From Gammaproteobacteria bacterium (GTDB lineage: Bacteria; Pseudomonadota; Gammaproteobacteria; Steroidobacterales; Woeseiaceae), in the NCBI GenBank assembly GCA_009937505.1, contig JAACFJ010000019.1, positions 1 to 54,329 on the forward strand: DNA of 54,329 bases, read 5' to 3'. The position numbers and the translations under genes are program-made. The notes under the pieces were generated by a model that did not search any database, was not told the origin of the DNA, and saw nothing but the letters and a program-made list of their open reading frames with translations. Of the stretch, positions 12,164-20,433 are shown piece after piece. Positions within the stretch are counted from its first letter, which is position 1. Every line of letters starts with the position of its first letter.

Positions 12164-14446
12164 ATGCGAACAAACTTTATCCTGTTATGCACTTTCGTGG
12201 CGCTGACCGGCTGCAGCCCTGATCAGGAGCAAAGCCCGGGGGCGGCCGATACAGCGAACGATGGCGAAGATATGGCAACTCTCGAAATACAAAGACTGTA
12301 CGCCGCTCCCGATCTCGACGGCCCGTCTCCCAGGGGCGTAAAGATCTCACCAGATTCCAGCCGGGTGACGTTCATGCGCGGCAAGGAGACGGATCCGTTG
12401 CAGATGGACCTCTGGGAATACAACCTCGCGGACCAGGAGATGCGGTTGCTCGTCGACTCGGCTTCGCTGGTCGGAGGTGATGAGGCGCTATCGGAGGAGG
12501 AACTCGCACGCCGCGAACGCCTCCGCATCGTCGGCCAGCGTGGCATCGTGAGCTACCAGTTTGCGCCCGACGGAAAGCGCCTGCTGTTCCCGCTTAACGG
12601 TGACCTGTTCCTGTACGAACTCGCGAGTCACGAGACTCGCCAGCTGACCGACACGGAAGCGGGTGAGACCGACCCGAAGTTCAGCTCCACGGGGCGCTTC
12701 GTTTCGTTCATTCGCGACCAGGACCTGTTCGCCATCGACCTCGAAACGTTCGACGAGCTGCGGCTTACCCGCGATGGCGGTGGGCTGATCCGAAACGGCA
12801 TGGCCGAATTTATCGCCCAGGAAGAGATGGACCGCTACACCGGCTACTGGTGGGCGCCGGACGACTCGGCTGTCGCTTTTATTCGCGTTGACGAATCCCC
12901 CGTACACGTGGCCGAGCGGTTCGAGATTCATGCAGAGGACTTCGAGGTCTACGAACAGCGTTACCCCGCGACCGGCACGCCGAACGTTGAAGTACGGCTC
13001 GGCATGGTCGCGCCCGACGGCACTGACTTGCGCTGGATGGACATCGGGGAAAACACCGATATCTACGTCCCGCGCGTGGACTGGTTTCCGGACAGCCAGT
13101 TTCTCGCGGTACAGCGGCAGTCGCGCGACCAGCAGACGCTCGAACTGTTGAAAGTGCATTCGCGTAGCGGCGAATCCCGCGTCTTGCTGACCGAGTCCAG
13201 CGACACCTGGATCAATCTTGACAACGAGCTGGGCTTTCTCGAGTCCCGGCCCCGGTTCATCTGGAGTTCCGAACGCAGCGGACATGCCCACCTCTACCTG
13301 TATGACAACGACGGCCAGTTGCTGCGGCAGCTCACGTCTGGCGACTGGGACGTCGTCGACGGCGCGCGCGCACGCTCGGCGCTGCTGCATATCGACGAAG
13401 CCGGCGACAGGCTTTTCGTGACGGGTACGTTCGACAGCCCCGTGGAGCGCAACGTCTACGAGATTTCGCTGTCCGGCGAAACCGAGCCGCGCCGCATCAG
13501 CAAGGATGCCGGCTGGCACATGGCCGACTTCGCCGATAACGGCGAGTTTTTCGTGGACAGCTTCAACAGCGTCGGCACGCCGCCGCAGTTGAGCCTGCAC
13601 CGCTCGGACGGCTCCCGCATCGCCTTCATCGAGGAAAACCCTCTCGACGAGACGCACCCGTATCACCCCTATCTCGCGACGCGCCCGTCGATCGAGTTCG
13701 GGACGCTGCGGGCCGAGGACGGGCAGCCGCTGTATTACCGCCTGTCGAAACCGGCCGGTTTCGACAGCACCACGCGCTACCCGGTCATCGTGTACGTGTA
13801 CGGTGGTCCGATGGGTCAAAGCGTTACGAACACGTGGGCCGCAGGTTTCAACGAGATCCTCGCACGGCAGGGCTTCATCGTGTTCACGATCGACAATCGC
13901 GGCACGGGCTTCCGAGGCACCGCCTTCGACGCACCGATATACCGCCGCATGGGCGAGATCGAGGTCCGCGACCAGATGGTCGGCGTTGACTACCTGAGGT
14001 CGCTGGACTTTGTCGATCCGGCACGAATCGGCGTATGGGGCTGGAGTTATGGCGGCTACATGACGCTGATGAGCCTGTTCACCCAACCCGACGTGTTTGC
14101 CGCCGGTGTATCCGGGGCGCCCGTTACCGACTGGACGCTGTACGACACACACTACACCGAGCGTTACCTGGGTACGCCACAGGGGAATCCCGATGGTTAC
14201 GAGGCATCGGCTGTGTTCCCGTACACGGAAAACCTGGCAGCGCCGTTACTGCTCATTCACGGCATGGCCGACGATAATGTCCTGTTTACGAACAGCACCA
14301 AGCTCATGAAGGCGCTGCAGGACGAAGGCCGCCCGTTCGATGTTATGACCTATCCCGGCAGCAAACACGGACTAACGCGGGTACCGGCTACCGGTCAGCA
14401 CGTGTATGCGCACATCCTGCGGTTTTTCCGGCAACACCTGGAGTAG
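12164..14446 (+). CDS. Dipeptidyl-peptidase IV-type S9 peptidase, predicted lipoprotein
   Basis: A serine peptidase of the prolyl oligopeptidase family (S9B), expected to remove X-Pro or X-Ala dipeptides from peptides in the envelope. The N-terminus has a short basic/hydrophobic signal with a lipobox ending LTGC, so it is probably lipid-anchored. Residues about 35-480 form the DPP IV N-terminal beta-propeller; the C-terminal alpha/beta hydrolase carries Ser628 (GWSYGG), Asp703 (MADDNV) and His735 (SKHGL). The Glu pair that binds the substrate amino terminus is plausible at AQEEMDRYTGYWW. ATG 12164 is preceded by AAGGA at good spacing; the upstream TTG is less likely. It follows uvrA by 23 bp. 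Confidence 0.93.
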   Translation: MRTNFILLCTFVALTGCSPDQEQSPGAADTANDGEDMATLEIQRLYAAPDLDGPSPRGVKISPDSSRVTFMRGKETDPLQMDLWEYNLADQEMRLLVDSASLVGGDEALSEEELARRERLRIVGQRGIVSYQFAPDGKRLLFPLNGDLFLYELASHETRQLTDTEAGETDPKFSSTGRFVSFIRDQDLFAIDLETFDELRLTRDGGGLIRNGMAEFIAQEEMDRYTGYWWAPDDSAVAFIRVDESPVHVAERFEIHAEDFEVYEQRYPATGTPNVEVRLGMVAPDGTDLRWMDIGENTDIYVPRVDWFPDSQFLAVQRQSRDQQTLELLKVHSRSGESRVLLTESSDTWINLDNELGFLESRPRFIWSSERSGHAHLYLYDNDGQLLRQLTSGDWDVVDGARARSALLHIDEAGDRLFVTGTFDSPVERNVYEISLSGETEPRRISKDAGWHMADFADNGEFFVDSFNSVGTPPQLSLHRSDGSRIAFIEENPLDETHPYHPYLATRPSIEFGTLRAEDGQPLYYRLSKPAGFDSTTRYPVIVYVYGGPMGQSVTNTWAAGFNEILARQGFIVFTIDNRGTGFRGTAFDAPIYRRMGEIEVRDQMVGVDYLRSLDFVDPARIGVWGWSYGGYMTLMSLFTQPDVFAAGVSGAPVTDWTLYDTHYTERYLGTPQGNPDGYEASAVFPYTENLAAPLLLIHGMADDNVLFTNSTKLMKALQDEGRPFDVMTYPGSKHGLTRVPATGQHVYAHILRFFRQHLE

Positions 14447-14453
14447 TCCCGAA

Positions 14454-15320
14454 TCAGGCTGCAGCCCGTGTGAGCGCCCTCGCGAACCGGCTCGCCGAAC
14501 CGGGATCGGTACGGAAATAGAGCGCCGGCTCGATCAGTTCGAGCTCCATGAGCAGGAACCGTTCGCCTCTGCCGCGGACGAAGTCGGCGCGGACGTAGAC
14601 GGGTCGCGGATTCACGACGCCCAGAACGTGTCGAGCCGTCTCGACGAGCGCCTCCGGCGCCTCGATGCTCAGGATGTCCGCGCCGTGCTCCTCCTGCGAG
14701 CGAAAGTCACCCGCCCGGGGTTTCTTGAGAATCGCGTGGCTGTAGCCACCACTGAAAAAGAACAGCGAGTACTCGCCCTCTGACTGCACGCTGTCGATGA
14801 ACGGCTGCACGAAGAAGGGACGGCGTTCGTAGGTTTGCCGAAGCTCATCGACGACCTCATCGGTCAGCGGATCGGTAACCACGAAAATATGGTCGGAGTT
14901 TGCACCGACAACCGGCTTCAGGACGACCTTGCCGGTGTTGTGGGCATCGAAGCATGCAGCGACGCGGTCGGCGTCGAACCGATCGAAAAACAGGCTGGGA
15001 ACGATGTCGGCGCCGCGCATCTCCAGCTCGCTCAGGTAGGTCTTCTCGAGATTCCAGCGCACGAGCTCAACGCTGTTGACGAGCTGTGCCGACGAGTGTT
15101 CGACGGCTTCGAGGACATCCAGGAACGCAGCGACATCTTCCTGGTAATCCCAGGGTGTGCAGATATAGACGAGGTCGTAATCGCTCCAGTCGACGTCGCG
15201 CCGCCACGGCACCATCTCGACCTCCCAGCCCAGTTCAGCCATCGGCGCGATACTCAGATCGGCGTCAGAGACGAAATCACTGATGTCGTCCATGGTCAGG
15301 TATGCACAACGCTTGCCCAT
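14454..15320 (-). CDS. ATP-grasp domain protein (RimK/DcsG-like), substrate unknown
   Basis: A 288-residue ATP-grasp enzyme. This fold joins a carboxylate, activated as acyl phosphate, to an amine or other nucleophile. Recognisable parts are the N-terminal pre-grasp region (YDLVYICTPWDYQED), an ATP-binding lysine (GKVVLKPVVGANSDHIF, about residue 130), a partner strand (RPFFVQPFID) and the metal-binding end (FLLMELELIEPALYF). The overall pattern resembles the glutathione-synthetase-like group that includes DcsG of cycloserine biosynthesis, but no other cycloserine gene is nearby. GGAAT seven bases before the ATG is a reasonable ribosome site. It converges on the peptidase gene with a 7-bp gap. 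Confidence 0.8.
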   Translation of the reverse strand: MGKRCAYLTMDDISDFVSDADLSIAPMAELGWEVEMVPWRRDVDWSDYDLVYICTPWDYQEDVAAFLDVLEAVEHSSAQLVNSVELVRWNLEKTYLSELEMRGADIVPSLFFDRFDADRVAACFDAHNTGKVVLKPVVGANSDHIFVVTDPLTDEVVDELRQTYERRPFFVQPFIDSVQSEGEYSLFFFSGGYSHAILKKPRAGDFRSQEEHGADILSIEAPEALVETARHVLGVVNPRPVYVRADFVRGRGERFLLMELELIEPALYFRTDPGSASRFARALTRAAA

Positions 15321-15359
15321 ATTTATTCCTTGCCCGCGTCGGTTGGCAGCCGCAGGAGC

Positions 15360-15995
15360 TTACAGGTCCTGCGCAATATCTGCGAGCTGCCGATCGTGAA
15401 TCCGCCCGAGTAGTGCGAGAGCAAGGACCGCGCCGACAAGCGCCAGGAACATGTCCGATTGCGTGTCCCAGGCATAACCCTGCGTGCCGAGGAATGCCTC
15501 GGCCGCCTCGTCGGACAGAGCCGCGACCCACCACTCGATGAGTTCATAGAACGCGCTCACCGCGAGGCAGAAGCTGACAATAAAAAAGTTTCTCCAGGCC
15601 GCGCCGCTGAACACGCGCAACCGTATGACCACCTCGCGCGTGATAATAGCCGGCACGAAGCCCTGCGCCAGGTGTCCCAGTTTGTCGTAGTTATTGCGCG
15701 GGGGATCGAACAAGTCTCGGACCCACTCGCCGGCGGGCACCTCCGCGTAGGTGTAGTGCCCGCCGATCATCAGGATGACGCAGTGTATGAGAATCAGCAC
15801 ATACGCCAGTCGCGTCAGTGGAAAGCGCCGGCGCGTCGCGAACAGGACGATGGCCGCGATGACGGCCGGCGCGACCTCGAGCATCCAGGTGACCGTGTCC
15901 TTCGGTTCGAAGCCCGACCAGAGCAGCAACGCGGTGAAGACGGCGATCCAGGTCGCCGGCCGGGGCTGCGTCAGCTGCACAGGCTCCGGCATCAT
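15360..15995 (-). CDS. YjdF/DUF2238-family inner-membrane protein
   Basis: A 211-residue membrane protein of the DUF2238 (YjdF) family, whose function is not known. It has about six hydrophobic segments and the family's conserved polar stretch DKLGHLAQGFVPAIITREV followed by SAFYELIEWW and the WDTQSDM motif. Its ATG overlaps the stop of the upstream 1366-residue gene (ATGATG over TGA), so the two are probably co-translated and may act together. Confidence 0.87.
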   Translation of the reverse strand: MMPEPVQLTQPRPATWIAVFTALLLWSGFEPKDTVTWMLEVAPAVIAAIVLFATRRRFPLTRLAYVLILIHCVILMIGGHYTYAEVPAGEWVRDLFDPPRNNYDKLGHLAQGFVPAIITREVVIRLRVFSGAAWRNFFIVSFCLAVSAFYELIEWWVAALSDEAAEAFLGTQGYAWDTQSDMFLALVGAVLALALLGRIHDRQLADIAQDL

Positions 15996-18900
15996 TGCGC
16001 TCCGGCCGACTGGTCGATTTCGTCCCCCTCACGAGAGTGCCAGAAGCCGTCTTTTGCGAAAGACTTCCAGACCCACGGCAGCCAGCGCAGGAGTGCAAAG
16101 CTGAGCCAGAGCGCCCAGGCCAGGATCAGGACCTTGTAGATCCAGATCGGCACCGACCACGCGCTAGCGGCCGGCAGGGCCGACTCGCTGCGATCGGCAA
16201 ACCACACGAGCGAACTACCGCCTGAGCCGTTGCCGGTCACGTGCATGTCGGGCGTTCCGAGCAGCCCGCTCGGCAGGCTGACGATGATCGACAACAGCGC
16301 AATCACGGTAAACAGGGCAAACACGACTTGCGTCGCGTTGTAGCGCCACCATGGAATGCGGTCGCGCAACTGCTCGCGTGCACCGGCCGACAGCAACCAT
16401 GCGACGACAATAGCGAGCACCGGCCAGTTGAAGGTACTGAAGCCGAGCCCGAGCAACAGCCAGTGCCTCGTGTTCAGCGGCGTCCAGTCGATCCTTCCGA
16501 GTAGCAACGCAAACAGGATCAGCGCGGCGAGCTCCGGCCAGTAGAGCACCGCAGGGCCGAGTCTTGGCCCGGTCGTGCCCAGCAGCCACCGGTTCTGTGG
16601 CAGCGTCAGGCGCATCGTGATGTTGCTGGCGGGTGCGCCGAGATCGACATCGGGTGTCCCGGCGACGCTGTCCACGCCCTCACCTTCGCGCCAGGTAACC
16701 GCAATGGTATGCGAGCCAGGCAGAATCGGCACCGTGAGCTCACGGCCTTCGCTTCGCAGCGGTTCGATCCGGTTGTCGATACGGACTTCGCTGACCTCGG
16801 CACCTGCAGGGAGGCGCAACACGTGCTGCGCACCGCTCGTGCTTCGATATTGCAGCGTCAGCTTCGTCGTGCTCGACCGGTCGCCCTGCGAAATCATGAG
16901 ATTAACGGCGTCGAACGCAAGCGTCGTGCCCTCGCTGGCCTCCGGCCGCGTCGTCGTCATCGTCAGCTGCTCGCCGCCCCGTGGATGAAACTCGGCGATG
17001 CGAGCACCTTCGTTGCCATGCTGCGCTTCGCTCTCGGGAATGCCGCTGAATCGTGCGTGCCAGATGCTGCCGACTCCGACACGCCATACTTCGCTCCACG
17101 GCTCGCCGGCAGCCGCCGCGAGCGTCAGCGGCGACACGCGGCGCAGGCTCGATACCCAGGTGACCGCCCGCTGAGTCGGCTCCATGGACACCAGCACCTT
17201 GTCTTCCGTAGCCGTGACGTGCTCGCTCAGCACGATCTCGCCGTCTATCAGCGGGATTTCGAGCGTCAATGCGCCCTGTGCCGGAACGACCCTGATGACC
17301 GTCGTCGTCACGCGCCAGTCCAGGTCGAGTTCGAGGTTGCGCTCGACGCGCACGAAAGCGGGAAAACGGCTGCTCTCCCAGCGCGGCATCGCCTCACCGC
17401 CCTGATCGGACTGCAGTCGCGTCAGCTGCAGCGAGCCGGACAGGAGGCGGCGATCCTTGATGCCGGCCACGAACCAGCCGTCACTGTCTACCTCGATAAC
17501 GCGCGGCGGCGTGGGAAACGGGATCTCGAGGCTGTCAACCGGCGGCGCGGCGCCCCGCAACACGACGGTATGCCGGCCGGGCGACACGTGCAGCCAAAGC
17601 GCCTGGTTGCTCGTTCGAAGAATCTCCGCTGCGGCGGAGCCGTCCAGCGCTATGGCCTGCGGATGCCAGCCGCGCTCCGATCCGGGAAGCGGTATCGCAA
17701 CCTCCTCGGACGCGTGTACGGTCAGCGTCATGCCGACGCTGTCGCCCCTGACCTCGACCTCGGCAGCCGCAATTTCGGCGCAGCGCGGCACGCAGTCGGG
17801 CGGCTCGAGCAGCCTCGATTCGAGTTCCCGCAGGAGTTCGCTGTCCGGTGTTTGCGCCTCCGCGGGCGGGCTCACGCTCAATGTCAACGCGAGCAGCCCG
17901 GCAACCAGGAAAGCTGCCGGCCGGGCGGTACCCAAACCGAGGCCACCGGGCAACGTCCAGCGCTTCTTCAGGATTTCGGCTGCCAGTACCGCCGCAAACA
18001 ACAGCAGCATCGCAACCTCGAAGAACCGCAGCGACGTGACGGCCCAGCGCGGCAGTACGATGAGCCGCATTGCCTGGCCCGCATCGACCGGCCCGCTCCA
18101 GCTCAGCCGGTAGCTGTTCCATTGCCACGAGGGCACGCCCGGTCCGGCCTGCACGACGGCGTTCGGCGCATAACGCGAGTATCGGCGTGGGGCTTTCGCC
18201 GCGCTGCCGGAGACGGCGATTTCCTCGAGCGAATCGGCCTCGACGCTTCTCGCCGCGTCGGGCGCCTCCAAATGCTGGATCGTGGGCCTCGATTCGGGTT
18301 TCTGCAAGCGGCCTTCCATCGGCACGGCAGCCGGCATTTCCGGGGTGGCAGACGGGAAGATCCCGTAACCTGCGTCGTACTGCGGCTCGAGCTGGGGATA
18401 AATGGCGATGCGCAGCTGGCCGGCAATGAACGGCACCAGGACGAGCACCAGGATCGCCACGCTGATGCCCTGGTAAGCCTGTACCGCCTGCCGGAGCCGC
18501 CCCGGCGGCGCCACTCGCATCAATGCAATCGCGATCAGCAGGTTCAGCCACAGCCAGGCCGGTGCATCAAATTCGTGGTAACTGAGCGCAAGCGCGAGCA
18601 GCGCGATGACCCCGGCGGCAGGGCCGAAAAGGCGCCAGGCGGCAATGGTGATGATCAGCACGAGAAAGAAATCCAGCAGCTGCCAGCGGCTGACCCAGCT
18701 GGCGGGTGCCTTATCGACACCGGGCGCTGCCAGCAATTTGTGCCCGGGCGGCAAGTGCAGCAGCGCACCGACGCTCGCGAAGCGCGCACCCCACCCGGTT
18801 ACAGGCATCGACGCACGCGTCTCGCTACGCCCGATTCCCGTCACGTCGACCCGTGCCTGGCGTAGCTCGATGCCCGTCTCGCCCGGCTCTTCGCCTTGCG

Positions 18901-20092
18901 TGATGAGCAGGTTTTCACCGTATTCGTTGGCGCTAAGCAAGGCATAGGGCGGCGCCATGTCCAGCCGCCACTCGCTGCGCATGGTGCCGCTGACCTGGTC
19001 GCGAACCACGAACCCACCACTATCGAAATCGAGCCACAGGGTCCGGTTGAGCCCGAGCTCGTTCTCGTGCGCAACGATGCCGCGACTGCGCTCCACGATA
19101 GACAGCGTAGCGCCCGCCTCGACGCGGAATGCGGGTAGCTGGCGCCACTGGTCGGGGACCTGCGCCTGTCGCGGATCGACGGGCGGCGGGCCTTCAGCAG
19201 CGGTCACGCGCAGGCGGTCGTTGGAACGATAGGACCAGATTTCCGTCTCCGGGAGATTGTTCACGACGGCGGGCGGCGACAACTCGTTGATCACTCCCGG
19301 GGCGCGCGCCGTCAGCATGATTTGCCAGCGGCCCGGGCGGACCTGTGCGCGCAACTTACCGTCGGCCTCGAGGCGCACCGGCAACGGGCTGTTGATGAAC
19401 ATCGGCACGAAACCGTCGGGCAGCGCCGGGCCGAACAGTTCTTCGCGAACGCCGCCCGCGACATTGATCCGGATGATGGTCGTGAGCAGTGTCGGTACAT
19501 CATCGCCGACCAGTCGGTAGACCTCGGCTTCGACCGAATCTCGTGCCAGCGTCTCACGCTCTCTCTCGCCCAGGAACAATCCCCGGGGATCGCGTTCGGG
19601 CCTTGCGATGCGTTTGCCGTTCACGCTGAGCGCGACCAGGCCGCTCTGCCCCGGGATCGGCAACACCCCCGGCCGCTCGTCCCATTCGAACGACCCGGCC
19701 AGCCGGTGAGTGCCGGGCGCAACCCGTACGGCGGGCAAGCCGTCGCGCTCGACGACAACGGCGGCGTTGCCATTGACGCTCAGGTCGTGGGGCCAGTAAT
19801 CGCTGTTGCCCGGTAGCGGCAGCCAGGTGTCCTGCGCATACACGGTCCATTGCTGGCTGAAACGCCCGCCATCGGCATCGATAGTGATGTCGAGCAAACC
19901 GGGCCAGGCGCAGACGAAGTCGCCGCGTGCGGCGGCGCTGCCGTTGAAATAAAACGGGCAACCCCGGTAGTCCTTGTCGTGGAGCACCCAGTCCTGCCAG
20001 CCCTGCAGCTCATCGGGCACGAAAACGTCGGCGGATTGCGCCACCATGGGCAGCACCAGCCAAACGAGAATCAGTCTTTGCTTCCATGACAT
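15992..20092 (-). CDS. Large membrane protein of unknown function with repeated beta-rich modules
   Basis: A 1366-residue protein I do not recognise as any characterised family. It begins with a signal peptide (about residues 1-20) and has about ten later hydrophobic segments: four in 473-560, two in 688-742, four between 1187 and 1336. The large regions between them are probably periplasmic. Residues 91-137, 799-850 and 1100-1137 share a pattern of V/I-x-V/L-x-G and PG-x-H-x-(V/L), for example VNGNAAVV/VAPGTHRL, LDGSAAAE/VSPGRHTV and IDNRIEP/ILPGSHTI. This suggests an internally duplicated beta-sandwich architecture. Two cysteine pairs (45/61, 767/771) could be oxidised. The start has GGAGG-like bases before ATG 20092. 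A short hairpin (20153-20168) precedes it. Confidence 0.8.
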   Translation of the reverse strand: MSWKQRLILVWLVLPMVAQSADVFVPDELQGWQDWVLHDKDYRGCPFYFNGSAAARGDFVCAWPGLLDITIDADGGRFSQQWTVYAQDTWLPLPGNSDYWPHDLSVNGNAAVVVERDGLPAVRVAPGTHRLAGSFEWDERPGVLPIPGQSGLVALSVNGKRIARPERDPRGLFLGERERETLARDSVEAEVYRLVGDDVPTLLTTIIRINVAGGVREELFGPALPDGFVPMFINSPLPVRLEADGKLRAQVRPGRWQIMLTARAPGVINELSPPAVVNNLPETEIWSYRSNDRLRVTAAEGPPPVDPRQAQVPDQWRQLPAFRVEAGATLSIVERSRGIVAHENELGLNRTLWLDFDSGGFVVRDQVSGTMRSEWRLDMAPPYALLSANEYGENLLITQGEEPGETGIELRQARVDVTGIGRSETRASMPVTGWGARFASVGALLHLPPGHKLLAAPGVDKAPASWVSRWQLLDFFLVLIITIAAWRLFGPAAGVIALLALALSYHEFDAPAWLWLNLLIAIALMRVAPPGRLRQAVQAYQGISVAILVLVLVPFIAGQLRIAIYPQLEPQYDAGYGIFPSATPEMPAAVPMEGRLQKPESRPTIQHLEAPDAARSVEADSLEEIAVSGSAAKAPRRYSRYAPNAVVQAGPGVPSWQWNSYRLSWSGPVDAGQAMRLIVLPRWAVTSLRFFEVAMLLLFAAVLAAEILKKRWTLPGGLGLGTARPAAFLVAGLLALTLSVSPPAEAQTPDSELLRELESRLLEPPDCVPRCAEIAAAEVEVRGDSVGMTLTVHASEEVAIPLPGSERGWHPQAIALDGSAAAEILRTSNQALWLHVSPGRHTVVLRGAAPPVDSLEIPFPTPPRVIEVDSDGWFVAGIKDRRLLSGSLQLTRLQSDQGGEAMPRWESSRFPAFVRVERNLELDLDWRVTTTVIRVVPAQGALTLEIPLIDGEIVLSEHVTATEDKVLVSMEPTQRAVTWVSSLRRVSPLTLAAAAGEPWSEVWRVGVGSIWHARFSGIPESEAQHGNEGARIAEFHPRGGEQLTMTTTRPEASEGTTLAFDAVNLMISQGDRSSTTKLTLQYRSTSGAQHVLRLPAGAEVSEVRIDNRIEPLRSEGRELTVPILPGSHTIAVTWREGEGVDSVAGTPDVDLGAPASNITMRLTLPQNRWLLGTTGPRLGPAVLYWPELAALILFALLLGRIDWTPLNTRHWLLLGLGFSTFNWPVLAIVVAWLLSAGAREQLRDRIPWWRYNATQVVFALFTVIALLSIIVSLPSGLLGTPDMHVTGNGSGGSSLVWFADRSESALPAASAWSVPIWIYKVLILAWALWLSFALLRWLPWVWKSFAKDGFWHSREGDEIDQSAGAQ

Positions 20093-20174
20093 GGCCTTCC
20101 CTCCGGCATGGCCTCGTTGACACTATACTGCAACGCAGGCGATGCCTATTCGGGGTCAGAAGTGACCCAAAAGT

Positions 20175-20381
20175 TCAATAATGAGGCGGCTTTTCGTCGA
20201 CGTTTGCGCCGGCTGGCGCCGCCTCGCTCAACGAGCGGACCCGTTCGATGATTGAGTCACACAGCGTCTCCAGGCGCATGATGTTTTCCTGTTGTTTTGT
20301 GATGATGTCGTTAAGCTCCAGCAGCAGGTGTTCCTGGTGGGCAAGCTTTGTCTCCAGATCGACGAAGCGTTGTTCTGTCAT
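20175..20381 (-). CDS. slyX: SlyX family protein
   Basis: A 68-residue coiled-coil protein of the SlyX family, widespread in proteobacteria and of unknown function. The heptad-rich region (VDLETKLAHQEHLLLELNDIITKQQENI) and the C-terminal PPHY ending are typical. It is divergent from uup across 52 bp. Confidence 0.9.
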   Translation of the reverse strand: MTEQRFVDLETKLAHQEHLLLELNDIITKQQENIMRLETLCDSIIERVRSLSEAAPAGANVDEKPPHY

Positions 20382-20433
20382 GATAGCCTCCGTTTATTGC
20401 ATTCCCGGAGCGCCCGGCGAGCGCGGTTGAATT

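Noticed and set aside
16709-18865. 718-codon plus-strand frame opposite the large membrane protein
   Set aside because: Antisense shadow in GC-rich DNA; Arg-rich, no domain, and the minus frame has signal peptide and spans.
20153-20168. GGGTCA-GAAG-TGACCC as a terminator of slyX
   Set aside because: A good stem, but no T-run follows on the minus strand.
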